DNA of 64,000 nucleotides from Mycobacterium szulgai (GTDB lineage: Bacteria; Actinomycetota; Actinomycetes; Mycobacteriales; Mycobacteriaceae), in NCBI RefSeq assembly GCF_002116635.1, contig NZ_LQPW01000150.1:1-64000 (forward strand), written 5' to 3'. The notes below the pieces were generated by a model. It was not told the DNA's origin, ran no database searches, and worked only from the letters and a program-made list of their open reading frames with translations. How positions within the stretch are numbered: the stretch's first letter is position 1; every line of letters begins with the position of its first letter. Position numbers and translations under genes: made by a program. Shown here one piece after another: positions 27,766 through 37,323 of the stretch.

Positions 27766-28588
27766 CATCGCGCACCCGCCGCAGAATATCCGCCGGACGG
27801 TGTTCGGCGACAACCCGGATGACGGTCCAGCCCATTCGCTGCAGCATCTCCAGCCGCTCGATGTCCCGGCGAAACTGTCGCTGGTCGACCCGATGCTGGT
27901 CGCCGTCGTATTCGACGGCGACCAGCCAATGTTCCCAGCCCAAGTCCAGGTACGCGATCGGAATCCCATCTGCATCGAGTACCGGTATCTGGGTCTGCGG
28001 CCGCGGTAGCCCGGCATCGATCAGCAACAGCCGTAGATAGCTTTCCCGAGGCGACTGCGCGCCCGCATCTACGAGTTCCAAAGCACTTTCCAGTCGCCGC
28101 AGCCCTGGCGATCCGGGATGACGCCTGGCCACATCCAATACATTTTCAATTTTGAAGCCAGTTGCCAGCGCCAGGGAATCAAGCCGCGCAACCGATGAGC
28201 GGACCGCCCCGCGCCGGCCGAGATCGAACGCGGTGCGCTCTACAGTGGTGACCACACGGCCGTCCAGCAGCTGCGTTTCGCCGTCGAGAAGCATGTCGCG
28301 CCGGGTCATCACACCCCGCGGTGGACGAGTGTTGGAATGAATCAGCTCGACCGGCACCCCGTCGGGAATCCACTTGGCGCCGTGCAATGCCGCAGCAGCT
28401 GCTCCGGCGATGACTCCCTGCCGGTTCGACCACAGCCAGGCTGCGCCGACGCGCTGGTACAGGGACGGCTCGACGCCCCTAGCCAGGTAGACGTTCGGAA
28501 AGACCGCCCGGTACCGGGTCCGCAGTTGGTGACGGCTCAACGCTCCGCAGGTCAGTACCTCACTGCCCAGGAATGCTTCCAGCTTCAC
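27731..28588 (-). CDS. DUF559 / AbiEi-like nuclease-fold protein
   Basis: 285 residues. The N-terminal half resembles the AbiEi-type winged-helix region of mycobacterial paralogues (HQLRTRYRAVFPNVYLARG). The C-terminal domain is DUF559, related to Vsr endonucleases: YLDLGWEHWLVAVEYDGDQH, RRDIERLEMLQRMGWTVIRV, where the acidic VEYDG and the RV motif fit a PD-(D/E)XK-type fold. The function is unknown; many mycobacteria carry several copies. Its stop codon lies inside a dispersed repeat. Confidence 0.8.
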   Translation of the reverse strand: MKLEAFLGSEVLTCGALSRHQLRTRYRAVFPNVYLARGVEPSLYQRVGAAWLWSNRQGVIAGAAAAALHGAKWIPDGVPVELIHSNTRPPRGVMTRRDMLLDGETQLLDGRVVTTVERTAFDLGRRGAVRSSVARLDSLALATGFKIENVLDVARRHPGSPGLRRLESALELVDAGAQSPRESYLRLLLIDAGLPRPQTQIPVLDADGIPIAYLDLGWEHWLVAVEYDGDQHRVDQRQFRRDIERLEMLQRMGWTVIRVVAEHRPADILRRVRDAIADSTVRQRL

Positions 28589-28685
28589 GGCGCAAACAAT
28601 TGCACGTCAACAACCGACCGCGGTTCCCGTTATCCACAGGCCCAAAACTCAGCGAAAACACAGGTCGGCAGGTCACAGTTAGGCA

Positions 28686-29996
28686 ATGGCCGGGCAGTCC
28701 GCACGCTGGATCACCACGGCCCGCGTCTTGCGCCGGGCCGGCTTCGGCGTGACCGGCAAGCAGGTCGACGCGGTAGCGAGTCAGGATTGGCCGACGTACG
28801 TCGACAGCGTGCTGGCCGCCAACCCAGACGCCGACCCGGGTGCACTCGCCACCCCGATGCCCACGCTCACCCCGCCGCAGCCTCCCGGCAAGGGCGCAAC
28901 CCAAGCCGCCCGCAGACAGTACGGACGCCAGCTCTCCGAGCAAGCCGACGAGCTGACCCGGTGGTGGATAGGCCGCATGGTGGCCGTCCAGACGCCGACC
29001 CACGAAAAGCTGACATTCTTGTGGCACAACCACTTTGCCACCTCCGCGCAAAAGGTCCGGATCGCGGCGTACATGGCCGCGCAGAACCAGAAGCTGCGCA
29101 CCCTGGCGCTGGGCGACTTCCGAAACCTGGCATACACGATGCTCACCGACGCCGCGATGCTGCGCTGGCTGGACGGGCAACTCAACACGGCCAAGGCGCC
29201 CAACGAAAACCTTGCTCGGGAGTTCATGGAGCTGTTCACGCTCGGACATGGCAACGGCTACACCGAGGACGACGTTCGTGCGGGGGCCCGCGCCCTGACC
29301 GGATGGGTCATCGACGCCGACGGCCAGACCGCGCTGCTGCCGCGGCGCCAGGACACCGGCCCCAAGACGTTGTTCGGGATCACACACGATTTCGACGTCG
29401 CCGGGTTCTGCGACACCGTGCTGGCTCAGCCGGCCTCGCCGGCCCATGTCGCCGGACGCTTGTGGCAGCAACTCGCCTCCGACGACCCGCCGTCGCCGCA
29501 GGTGCTGAACCGCCTCGTCACCGCCTACGGCCCCACGCGCGACCTGAAGGCGCTGACCCGGGCCGTCCTCACCGACGGCGAGTTCGTCGGCGGCCGGGCC
29601 ACTGTGGTCACCGCACCGGTCGAGTGGCTGGTCGGCATCATCCGGGCCCTGCAAGTCCACGTCGAGCAACACCAGAAGCTGGTCGACGTGACGCTGCGGG
29701 CGCTCGGCCAACGGCCCTTCTTCCCCACCGACGTCAACGGCTGGCCGCGCGGGCAGGTGTGGCTGTCCACCGCATCGGCCAGGGCGCGGCTGCGGGCCGC
29801 GATTCAGCTGGCACGCAGCGGCGACCTGTCGGTGATTGAAAGTGCCGCTGTCGGCGAGCGGATCGACGCCGTGGGCTATCTGATCGGTGTGGGCGCGTGG
29901 ACCGATGGAACCGCCAATGCGCTTGAGCCGCTGATACATAGACCGGCGCAGCTGGTCGCAGCCGCCGTCAACTCCCCCGAATACCTGACCTCATAG
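28686..29996 (+). CDS. DUF1800 family protein
   Basis: 436 residues with the DUF1800 core: LTRWWIGRMV, LTFLWHNHFAT, LREFMELFTLGHGNGYTEDD-like (here NLAREFMELFTLGHGNGYTE) and ALTGW. Such proteins are nearly always paired with a DUF1501 protein, as here ten bases downstream, and are thought to be exported or membrane-attached in some bacteria. The molecular role is unknown. It is not at this position in M. tuberculosis as I recall. Confidence 0.9.
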   Translation: MAGQSARWITTARVLRRAGFGVTGKQVDAVASQDWPTYVDSVLAANPDADPGALATPMPTLTPPQPPGKGATQAARRQYGRQLSEQADELTRWWIGRMVAVQTPTHEKLTFLWHNHFATSAQKVRIAAYMAAQNQKLRTLALGDFRNLAYTMLTDAAMLRWLDGQLNTAKAPNENLAREFMELFTLGHGNGYTEDDVRAGARALTGWVIDADGQTALLPRRQDTGPKTLFGITHDFDVAGFCDTVLAQPASPAHVAGRLWQQLASDDPPSPQVLNRLVTAYGPTRDLKALTRAVLTDGEFVGGRATVVTAPVEWLVGIIRALQVHVEQHQKLVDVTLRALGQRPFFPTDVNGWPRGQVWLSTASARARLRAAIQLARSGDLSVIESAAVGERIDAVGYLIGVGAWTDGTANALEPLIHRPAQLVAAAVNSPEYLTS

Positions 29997-30006
29997 CGAG
30001 ATTGCC

Positions 30007-31206
30007 ATGCCCGATTTCAACCGCCGCCGATTCCTGATCACAGGTGCCGGCGTGGGCGCGGTCGGTCTGCTGTCCGGAAGCATGGCGGTCGGCTGGCACG
30101 ATCTGATGCACGCGGCCCACGAACGGCCACTGGCCGACAACGCCGGCATCTTGGTGATCGTCACCCTCTACGGCGGCAATGACGGGATCAACACGTTGAT
30201 TCCCTACGCGGACAACGCTTATCACGATGCCCGGCCAGAACTCGCCTATGCATCCGAAAACGTGTTGCACCTGGATGCTCAACTCGGGCTCAACCCTGCC
30301 ATGCGTGGCCTGGCTCAACTGTGGGACCAGCGGCAACTGGCCATCGTGCGCGGGGTCAGCTATCCCAAACCCGACCACAGCCACTTCCGGTCGATGGATA
30401 TCTGGCAGACGGCGTCGCCGGCCACAGCCGTCTCGACGGGCTGGATCGGCCGCTGGCTCGACGCTACCGGCGACGACCCGTTGCGGGCGGTCAATGTCGG
30501 CAGCGTCCTGCCACTGCTCGCGGTCGGCGAAAAGCACACGGCCGCAGCTCTTTCCACCACTATAGTTCCGCGCGGCCAGCAGCATAAATCCGACATATTC
30601 GGCGACGTCATGAAAGCGCTTGGCGCCGACGACCCCAACGACACTCCGGCCATGTCAGCGGTGCGCCAGTCCTATCGCGCCGCTCGGGCCACCGACGCGA
30701 CGTTCGCGTCGATCGCGGCAACCGAAGAGAGCAACGCACTGGCCAGCCGGCTGAGCATGGTAGCCAATGCGATCAAGGCGCGTGTTCCGACGCGGGTCTA
30801 CATGGTGCATCTCGGCGGCTTCGACACCCACGCCGACGAGCGCGAGACCCAGCAGCGACTGCTGCAGACGTTCGACGAAGCCGTCTCCGGATTCCTGCAG
30901 CAGATGGCCGGCGATCGCTACGGGCGCAACGTCGTCCTGCTGGCATATTCGGAATTCGGGCGCCGGGTGGCCGCCAATGCCTCCCAGGGCACCGATCACG
31001 GCACCGCCGGCCCGGTGTTCGTCGCCGGGGTACCGGTCAAGGGCGGGTTCTACGGCGAGGAGCCCAGCCTCACCGACCTCGACGAGGGAGACCTCAAGCC
31101 CACCACCGACTTTCGCGACATCTACCACGAGCTGCTCACCCGTACCGTCGGAACCGACCCGACACCGTCGGTCGGCAATGGCCGGACCAACCTGGGCTTT
31201 CTATAA
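30007..31206 (+). CDS. DUF1501 family protein with Tat signal
   Basis: 399 residues starting with a twin-arginine signal (NRRRFLITGAGVGAVGLLSG). The DUF1501 sulfatase/alkaline-phosphatase-like fold is visible in LVIVTLYGGNDGINTLIPY, the PDHSHF segment, the HLGGFDTHADE metal-site region and the SEFGRRV and GTDHGTAGPVF motifs. It is the partner of the DUF1800 protein and probably acts outside the membrane. The substrate is unknown. The end overlaps ackA by 6 bases. Confidence 0.9.
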   Translation: MPDFNRRRFLITGAGVGAVGLLSGSMAVGWHDLMHAAHERPLADNAGILVIVTLYGGNDGINTLIPYADNAYHDARPELAYASENVLHLDAQLGLNPAMRGLAQLWDQRQLAIVRGVSYPKPDHSHFRSMDIWQTASPATAVSTGWIGRWLDATGDDPLRAVNVGSVLPLLAVGEKHTAAALSTTIVPRGQQHKSDIFGDVMKALGADDPNDTPAMSAVRQSYRAARATDATFASIAATEESNALASRLSMVANAIKARVPTRVYMVHLGGFDTHADERETQQRLLQTFDEAVSGFLQQMAGDRYGRNVVLLAYSEFGRRVAANASQGTDHGTAGPVFVAGVPVKGGFYGEEPSLTDLDEGDLKPTTDFRDIYHELLTRTVGTDPTPSVGNGRTNLGFL

Positions 31207-32391
31207 GACTTCGACTCGTCCGTCGCGACCCCCAGCGCCCGGCTTCGCCGCGCTTGCGATCGCTCCCATGCAGTCACGCGCGATAGCCAGTTCTTCGTTG
31301 GTCGGAATCACCAGCACGGCAATGTGTGAACGATCGGTGGAGATCCGCCGGGCGCCGGCGCCGAGATTGCGGTCCTCGTCGAGCTCGATACCGAGTTCGG
31401 CCAGCCCAGCCAAAGCATCCCGGCGCACCGCGGCGTCGTGCTCGCCGATGCCGGCGGTAAAGCTGATCACATCGGTGTGGCCCAGCACCGCCAGATACGC
31501 GCCGACATACTTGCGTAACCGGTGGATGAACACGTCGTAGGCCAATCGCGCTGCGCCATCGCCTGATTCAATCATCGAACGCAGCCGCCGAAAATCGCGC
31601 TCGCCCGCCAGGCCCAACACTCCGGACCGGTGATTGAGCATCGACTCGATCTCGTCCACCCTCATGTTCGCGGTGCGCCACAAATAGCTGAAGACACCGG
31701 GGTCCACATCACCGCTACGGGTCCCCATCACCAAGCCCTCCAGCGGAGTGAGGCCCATCGACGTCTCGACCGGCCGCCCCGCCGCGATCGCCGACGCCGA
31801 CGCACCGTTACCCAGATGCAACACAATCTGATTCACAGCCGCTAACGGCCGACCCAAGAACGAAGCGGCCTGCGCGCTGACGTACTGATGCGACGTGCCG
31901 TGAAAGCCGTAGCGGCGAATCTGCCACTGCGCGGCCAGTTCCCGGTCGATCGCGTAGGTCGCCGCCGCGGCAGGCAGATCATGGAAGAAGGCGGTATCGA
32001 ACACCGCAATATGCGGCACGTCAGGCAACAACTTACGGGCCACGCGGATGCCCAACACTGCGGGCGGATTGTGCAGCGGGGCCAGCGGGGCCAGCTCCTC
32101 GAGCTTGCCGATCACCGCATCGTCGAGCACCGTCGGCCGGTGAAAATCCTTGCCGCCGTGCACAACCCGGTGACCGACTGCCACCAGGCCGCAGTTGCGC
32201 AGGTCGATCCCGTCGTCGGAGAGCATCTCGAACGCGCGATGCAGGGCTGCGTCGTGGTCTGGGATCGATGACGACTCCTCACCGATCCGCTCCACGCTGC
32301 CCGACGCCAAGGCCGGCCCGGCGGGATCGACGAGCTGAAACTTCAGCGACGACGAGCCGGAGTTGATCACCAGCACTACCCGGTCAGCCAT
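31201..32391 (-). CDS. ackA: Acetate kinase AckA
   Basis: 396 residues with the ASKHA-fold motifs: VLVINSGSSSLKFQL at the start, GHRVVHGG, FDTAFFHDLP, RRYGFHGTSHQYV and TAGIGEHDAAVR. It interconverts acetyl phosphate and acetate with ATP formation. The ATG at 32391 lies within the last 8 bases of pta, so the genes are coupled in the order fgd1-pta-ackA. Confidence 0.97.
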   Translation of the reverse strand: MADRVVLVINSGSSSLKFQLVDPAGPALASGSVERIGEESSSIPDHDAALHRAFEMLSDDGIDLRNCGLVAVGHRVVHGGKDFHRPTVLDDAVIGKLEELAPLAPLHNPPAVLGIRVARKLLPDVPHIAVFDTAFFHDLPAAAATYAIDRELAAQWQIRRYGFHGTSHQYVSAQAASFLGRPLAAVNQIVLHLGNGASASAIAAGRPVETSMGLTPLEGLVMGTRSGDVDPGVFSYLWRTANMRVDEIESMLNHRSGVLGLAGERDFRRLRSMIESGDGAARLAYDVFIHRLRKYVGAYLAVLGHTDVISFTAGIGEHDAAVRRDALAGLAELGIELDEDRNLGAGARRISTDRSHIAVLVIPTNEELAIARDCMGAIASAAKPGAGGRDGRVEVL

Positions 32392-34483
32392 GGCAAATAC
32401 CCTGTGCCTGAATCGCCGTGATGGCAACGGTGTTGACGATGTCTTCGACCAGCGCACCGCGGGACAGGTCGTTGACCGGCTTACGCAGACCTTGCAGCAC
32501 CGGACCGATCGCGATCGCACCGGCGGTCCGCTGCACCGCCTTGTAGGTGTTGTTGCCGGTGTTGAGGTCCGGGAAGATCAGCACCGTCGCGCGCCCGGCC
32601 ACCGGCGAACCACGCAACTTGGTAGCGGCGACCGAGGGATCCACCGCGGCGTCGTACTGAATGGGCCCCTCGACCAGCAGCTGTGGATCGCGTGAACGCA
32701 CCAATTCCGTTGCCGCCCTGACCTTGTCGACATCGGCTCCGGTTCCCGAATCGCCGGTGGAGTAGGACAGCATGGCCACCCTGGGCTCGATGCCGAACTG
32801 CGCGGCGGTACGCGCCGAGCAGATCGCGATGTCGGCGAGCTGCTCGGGTGTCGGATTGGGGATGATCGCGCAGTCGCCGTAGGCCAGCACCTTATCCGGC
32901 AGACACATCAGGAAGATGCTGGACACCGTGGAGACGTCCGGAACGGTTCGGATGATCTCCAGCGCGGGCCGTACGGTGTGCGCGGTGGTGTGCGCGGCAC
33001 CGGAGACCATGCCGTCGACCATGCCGTTGTACACCAGCATTGTGCCGAAATACGTGGCATCGTTCATGATTTCGCGGGCATGCTCGACGGTGACCCCTTT
33101 CGCCTTGCGCAGCTCCGCGTACTGTTCGGCGAATTGCTCGTGAAGGTCGCTGGCGCGCGGATCGATGACCGTCGCCTCGTCCAGATCGACACCGAGTTCT
33201 GCTGCACGCAACCGGACTTGGGCTTCATCGCCCAGGATGGTCAGGTCGGCCACGCTGCGCTGCAGCAGCCGGCCGGCGGATTTGAGGATCCGGTCGTCCT
33301 CGCCTTCGGGAAGGACGATGCGTTTGCGGTCCGACCGCGCCTGCTGCTGCAGCCGATGGGTGAACATCTGCGGCGTGGTGACGGCCGGAATGGGAATGAT
33401 CAACTGCGCCAACAGATCTGCGAGGTCGACGTAGCGCTCCATCAGTTCCAGCGCGGTGTCGATCTTACGTTGCGATGCGGCCGTCACCCGGCCGCGCGCC
33501 GACGCGGCCGCGCTTGCGCTGTGGTAGGTGCCCAGCGCGGTGGTGATGATCGGCAACCTCAACCGCAGCCCCGACACCAGGGCCGCGATAGACGGATGCA
33601 ACTCCAGGCCGCCGTTGAGCACCAGGCACGATAGCGACGGAAAGCCTTCGGCCGCATGGGCGCTCGCGACGGCCAGCACCACGTCGGAGCGGTCGCCGGG
33701 AGTAATGACCGCCATGCCGTCGCGCAAGCGCTCCAGGCAATGCTCGGCGGTCATTCCGGCCACCATCACATCCATCACCTCGCGTTGCGCCAGCACCGCG
33801 TCCCCGCGGATCTGCTCACCATCTACCGCCGTCGTCAGCTCGGCCACCGTGGGCGCGGCCAGCAGCCGTTCTTCGGGCAGCGCATAACTGCGGGGCCCGA
33901 ACCTTTGCAGCGCCTGGCACACCACCTCCAGCTGCGCAGGATCACACCGGCTTGCCACCACCGCGGCCGTGTGTGCGCGCTGAGCGGCCAACTCCGCCAG
34001 ACAGATCTCCACCACGGTGACGATCTGGTCCGGCGTGCGGTCCTTGGCCCGGACCGTCAGCAGAACGGGCGCACCGAGGTTGGCCGCAATGCGCGCATTG
34101 ACCGAGAGCTCCGCGGGCGTCGCGATGTCGGTGTAGTCGCTGCCGACGATCACCACCGCGTCGCACTTGTCGGCCATCGCGTGATAGGCGTCGACGATGG
34201 CGGCGATCGCGCCGTCGCTGTCGTCGTGCAGTTGCTGGTAGGTCACCCCGACGCAGTCCTCGTAGGGCAGGCCCGCGGTGGTGTGCTCCAGCAGCAGTTC
34301 CAGGATGTAATCGCGATCCTCGCCCAACAAACGCGGCGACCCGCTGGACGCTCGCGTAATCGGCCGGAACACACCAACTTTGGCGACCATCGCGGTCAGC
34401 CGGTGCAAGAGCCCCAGTGCGATCGTCGACTTGCCGGTCTCCCCTTCGGGTGCGGCGATGTAGATGCCGGACGGTTCAGCCAA
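32384..34483 (-). CDS. pta: Phosphate acetyltransferase Pta
   Basis: 699 residues in the long Pta form: an N-terminal BioD-like P-loop domain (APEGETGKSTIALGLL), a DRTGG domain in the middle and the C-terminal acetyl/butyryl transferase domain (KRIVLPEGEDDRILKSA, VSGAAHTTAHTVRPAL, GDSGTGADVDKV). It makes acetyl phosphate from acetyl-CoA. The start overlaps the fgd1 stop by 8 bases. Confidence 0.97.
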   Translation of the reverse strand: MAEPSGIYIAAPEGETGKSTIALGLLHRLTAMVAKVGVFRPITRASSGSPRLLGEDRDYILELLLEHTTAGLPYEDCVGVTYQQLHDDSDGAIAAIVDAYHAMADKCDAVVIVGSDYTDIATPAELSVNARIAANLGAPVLLTVRAKDRTPDQIVTVVEICLAELAAQRAHTAAVVASRCDPAQLEVVCQALQRFGPRSYALPEERLLAAPTVAELTTAVDGEQIRGDAVLAQREVMDVMVAGMTAEHCLERLRDGMAVITPGDRSDVVLAVASAHAAEGFPSLSCLVLNGGLELHPSIAALVSGLRLRLPIITTALGTYHSASAAASARGRVTAASQRKIDTALELMERYVDLADLLAQLIIPIPAVTTPQMFTHRLQQQARSDRKRIVLPEGEDDRILKSAGRLLQRSVADLTILGDEAQVRLRAAELGVDLDEATVIDPRASDLHEQFAEQYAELRKAKGVTVEHAREIMNDATYFGTMLVYNGMVDGMVSGAAHTTAHTVRPALEIIRTVPDVSTVSSIFLMCLPDKVLAYGDCAIIPNPTPEQLADIAICSARTAAQFGIEPRVAMLSYSTGDSGTGADVDKVRAATELVRSRDPQLLVEGPIQYDAAVDPSVAATKLRGSPVAGRATVLIFPDLNTGNNTYKAVQRTAGAIAIGPVLQGLRKPVNDLSRGALVEDIVNTVAITAIQAQGICHG

Positions 34484-35486
34484 GTCGCCGCAGCCTGGGT
34501 TCCAGGTCGGATTTGAAGAGCTGCAGGAAGCGCTGCTGGTCGTGACCGGGCGCGTGGAACACCAAGTGGTTGAGACCCCAGTCCACGTACTGGCCGACCT
34601 TCTCTACCGCCTCGTCGGGATCCGACGCCACGATCCAGCGCTTGGCGATCTGCTCGATTGGCAGTGCGTCGGCGGCCTTCTCCATCTCGATAGGGTCGTC
34701 GATGCTGTGCTTCTGCTCGGCGGTCAACGACAGCGGCGCCCAGAACCGGGTGTTCTCCAGCGCGAGGTCGGGATCGGTGTCGTAGGAGATCTTGATCTCG
34801 ATCATCTTGTCGACGTCGTCGACATTGCGCTCGGCGGCCGCGGCGCCCTCCCGCACGGCCGGGATCAATTTGTCGGTGTAGAGCTCCTCACCCTTACCCG
34901 AGGTGCAGATGAACCCGTCGCCGGCGCGCCCGGCGTACTTGGCCACCGCTGGCCCGCCGGCCGCGATATAGACGGGCACACCACCTTCTGGCACGTCGTA
35001 GATCGAGGCCCCCTTGAGCCGGTAATACTCGCCGTCGAAATCGACACGGTTGCCGCGCCATAGCTCGCGCATCAGGCGCACCGATTCGCGCAGCCGGGCG
35101 AAACGCTCCTTGAAATCCGGCCAATCGCCCTCGTAGCCGGTGGCGATCTCGTTCAGCGCCTCACCGGTGCCCACGCCGAGGAAGACGCGACCCGGGTACA
35201 GGCAGCCCATAGTCGCGAAGGCCTGGGCGATGACGGCGGGGTTGTAGCGGAAGGTGGGCGTGAGCACCGAGGTACCCAGCTGCAGCCGCTTGGTGCGTTC
35301 GCCGACGGCGGTCATCCAGGACAGCGAAAACGGGGCGTGGCCGCCCTTGTGCCGCCACGGCTGGAAATGGTCACTGACGGTTGCGCTGTCCATGCCGTGT
35401 TCTTCGGCGGCGACGGCTAAATCGACAAGATCACGGGGTGCGAATTGTTCGGCAGATGCTTTGTATCCGAGTTTCAGTTCAGCCAC
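34476..35486 (-). CDS. fgd1: F420-dependent glucose-6-phosphate dehydrogenase Fgd1
   Basis: 336 residues, the standard length. The luciferase-like barrel has ATVSDHFQPWRHKGGHAPFS (catalytic His and Trp), LGVGTGEALNEIATG with the acid residue, and PVYIAAGGP. It oxidises glucose-6-phosphate and supplies reduced F420 for mycobacterial reductases and nitroimidazole activation. It is the first gene of the fgd1-pta-ackA operon. Confidence 0.98.
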   Translation of the reverse strand: MAELKLGYKASAEQFAPRDLVDLAVAAEEHGMDSATVSDHFQPWRHKGGHAPFSLSWMTAVGERTKRLQLGTSVLTPTFRYNPAVIAQAFATMGCLYPGRVFLGVGTGEALNEIATGYEGDWPDFKERFARLRESVRLMRELWRGNRVDFDGEYYRLKGASIYDVPEGGVPVYIAAGGPAVAKYAGRAGDGFICTSGKGEELYTDKLIPAVREGAAAAERNVDDVDKMIEIKISYDTDPDLALENTRFWAPLSLTAEQKHSIDDPIEMEKAADALPIEQIAKRWIVASDPDEAVEKVGQYVDWGLNHLVFHAPGHDQQRFLQLFKSDLEPRLRRLG

Positions 35487-35599
35487 CAGTTATTTCTACT
35501 CCCCCTAATTCGATGCCCTACCAAAGCGGTGAAACTCAACCGTTCTCGCCTGGACGGGGATACGCTCCGCTTCAGTTCTCCCCAAATTGGAGGTGCGGT

Positions 35600-37306
35600 A
35601 TGTCATTTCTCGTCGCGGCGCCGGAGATGGTGATGTCGGCTGCTTCGGACCTGACGAATATCGGTTCGACGATCAGCGCGGCCACTACCGCCGCGGCGGC
35701 CCCCACGACGAGCTTGCTGGCTGCGGGCGCCGACGATGTGTCGGCGGCTGTAGCGGCATTGTTCGGCTCGCACGCCCAGGCTTATCAGGCCCTCAGCGCG
35801 CGGGCGGCGGCCTTCCACGACCAGTTCGTGCAGGCGTTGCAGACCGGCGCCGCGTCATACGCCAGCGCTGAGGCCGCCAACGTCTCGCCTTTGCAGACGC
35901 TGGAACAACAGGCCTTGAACCTCATCAACGCGCCTACCCAGGCGGTGCTGGGTCGCCCGCTGATCGGCGACGGCGCCAATGGGACGTCACCGGGGCAAAG
36001 CGGCGGAGCCGGTGGGTTGCTGTACGGCAACGGCGGGGCGGGGGCGGCCGGCGACGCCGGTCACGCGGGCGGAAACGGCGGAGCTGCCGGCCTGATCGGC
36101 AACGGCGGCGCCGGCGGGGCCGGCGGAGCCGGTGCGGCCGGCGGCGCGGGTGGTAACGGCGGGTGGCTGTCCGGAAATGGCGGACACGGCGGTGCCGGCG
36201 GTGCCGCGACTACCCCCGGCGGAATCGGTGGCGCCGGCGGTGCCGGCGGCAACGCGTATGTAAACGGGTCCGGGGGTGCCGGCGGTGCCGGCGGCAACGG
36301 CTTCGCGGGTGCCGCGGGCGTCAACCCGGCGTTCAACCAGACCGGCTTCGCGAGTCCGAACCCGGGAACCGACGGCGGTACCGACCCCGCAACCCAAGCG
36401 GGCACCAATGGCCAAGCCGGAGGCAACGGCACCAGCCCCGGGATCGGCGGCGGGACAGGCGGTAATGGCGGCCCAGGCTACGCGAGCAAACCGATCATCA
36501 CCGGCGGCGACGGCGGCGACGGTGGTAGCGGTGGCGTCGGTGCCGCGGGCGGCACCGGCGGAACCGGCGGCGACGCCAAGCAAGCGACCTTTGGTCTGCC
36601 ACTGCAAGCGGGCGCCGGTGGCCAGGGCGGCGACGGCGGCGCCGGTGGCGCGGGCGGTCACGGTGGCAACGGCGGCATAGCGGCCTCCCAAGACAAATCC
36701 GCCGCGACCGGCGGCGCCGGTGGCGCTGGTGGCGCGGGCGGTGCCGGCGCGAACGGCGGCGACGGCGGAAACGGCGGCTATGCCGAGTCGCAAGGGGTTG
36801 CCACCGGTGGAAACGGCGGCGCCGGCGGCCACGGCGGCGCCGGTACAGCCGGTCAAGCCGGTGGTGGCGGCGGCGTCGGCGGCGCCGGGGGCCGCGGTGG
36901 GCTGCTGTTCGGCAACGGCGGTGACGGTGGCAACGGCGGGCTGGGCGCCAACGGCGGCGCCGGCGCCAACGGCGGCGGCGGCGGTCACGGCGGCGACGGC
37001 TCCATAGCCAAGGGCTTCAACGGAACCACCGTCGGTGACGCCGGGCAGGGCGGCGACGGCGGCGATGGCGGCGACGGCGGCGTGGGCGGCGACGGGGGCA
37101 ACGGCGGTGCCGCCGGTGCCGGCGGGCTGTTCGGACATCAAGGCAATGTCGGCGGCGGCGGTGCCGCCGGCCACGGAGCGCTTAGTGGCACCGGTGGCGC
37201 CGCTGGAATCGCCGGGGTAAACGGGGTCGGCGTGCCCGGAACTAACGGCCAGGCCGGCAATACGCCCGGCATGGCCGCCGACGGCCATCAAGGCAACCCT
37301 GGCTGA
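35600..37306 (+). CDS. PE_PGRS family protein, complete
   Basis: 568 residues. The PE domain occupies about 1-95 (MSFLVAAPEMVMSAASDL, ending near the SPLQTLEQQALNLINAPTQ segment), followed by GRPLIGDG and about 450 residues of GGAGG/GNGG repeats with a few non-repeat interruptions (FNQTGFASPNPGTDG). It is presumably exported by ESX-5. The ATG at 35600 has TTGGAGG six bases before it; in-frame sequence further upstream is not part of the gene. Confidence 0.95.
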   Translation: MSFLVAAPEMVMSAASDLTNIGSTISAATTAAAAPTTSLLAAGADDVSAAVAALFGSHAQAYQALSARAAAFHDQFVQALQTGAASYASAEAANVSPLQTLEQQALNLINAPTQAVLGRPLIGDGANGTSPGQSGGAGGLLYGNGGAGAAGDAGHAGGNGGAAGLIGNGGAGGAGGAGAAGGAGGNGGWLSGNGGHGGAGGAATTPGGIGGAGGAGGNAYVNGSGGAGGAGGNGFAGAAGVNPAFNQTGFASPNPGTDGGTDPATQAGTNGQAGGNGTSPGIGGGTGGNGGPGYASKPIITGGDGGDGGSGGVGAAGGTGGTGGDAKQATFGLPLQAGAGGQGGDGGAGGAGGHGGNGGIAASQDKSAATGGAGGAGGAGGAGANGGDGGNGGYAESQGVATGGNGGAGGHGGAGTAGQAGGGGGVGGAGGRGGLLFGNGGDGGNGGLGANGGAGANGGGGGHGGDGSIAKGFNGTTVGDAGQGGDGGDGGDGGVGGDGGNGGAAGAGGLFGHQGNVGGGGAAGHGALSGTGGAAGIAGVNGVGVPGTNGQAGNTPGMAADGHQGNPG

Positions 37307-37323
37307 GCCTGTTAAATCGGGTT

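Noticed and set aside
28337..29839. 500-codon plus-strand frame overlapping the DUF559 and DUF1800 genes
   Set aside because: The DUF1800 frame has family motifs; this one is arginine-rich and motif-free.
35987..37291. 434-codon minus-strand frame opposite the PE_PGRS gene
   Set aside because: PGRS repeats create long alanine-rich antisense frames; no ribosome site or domain is visible.
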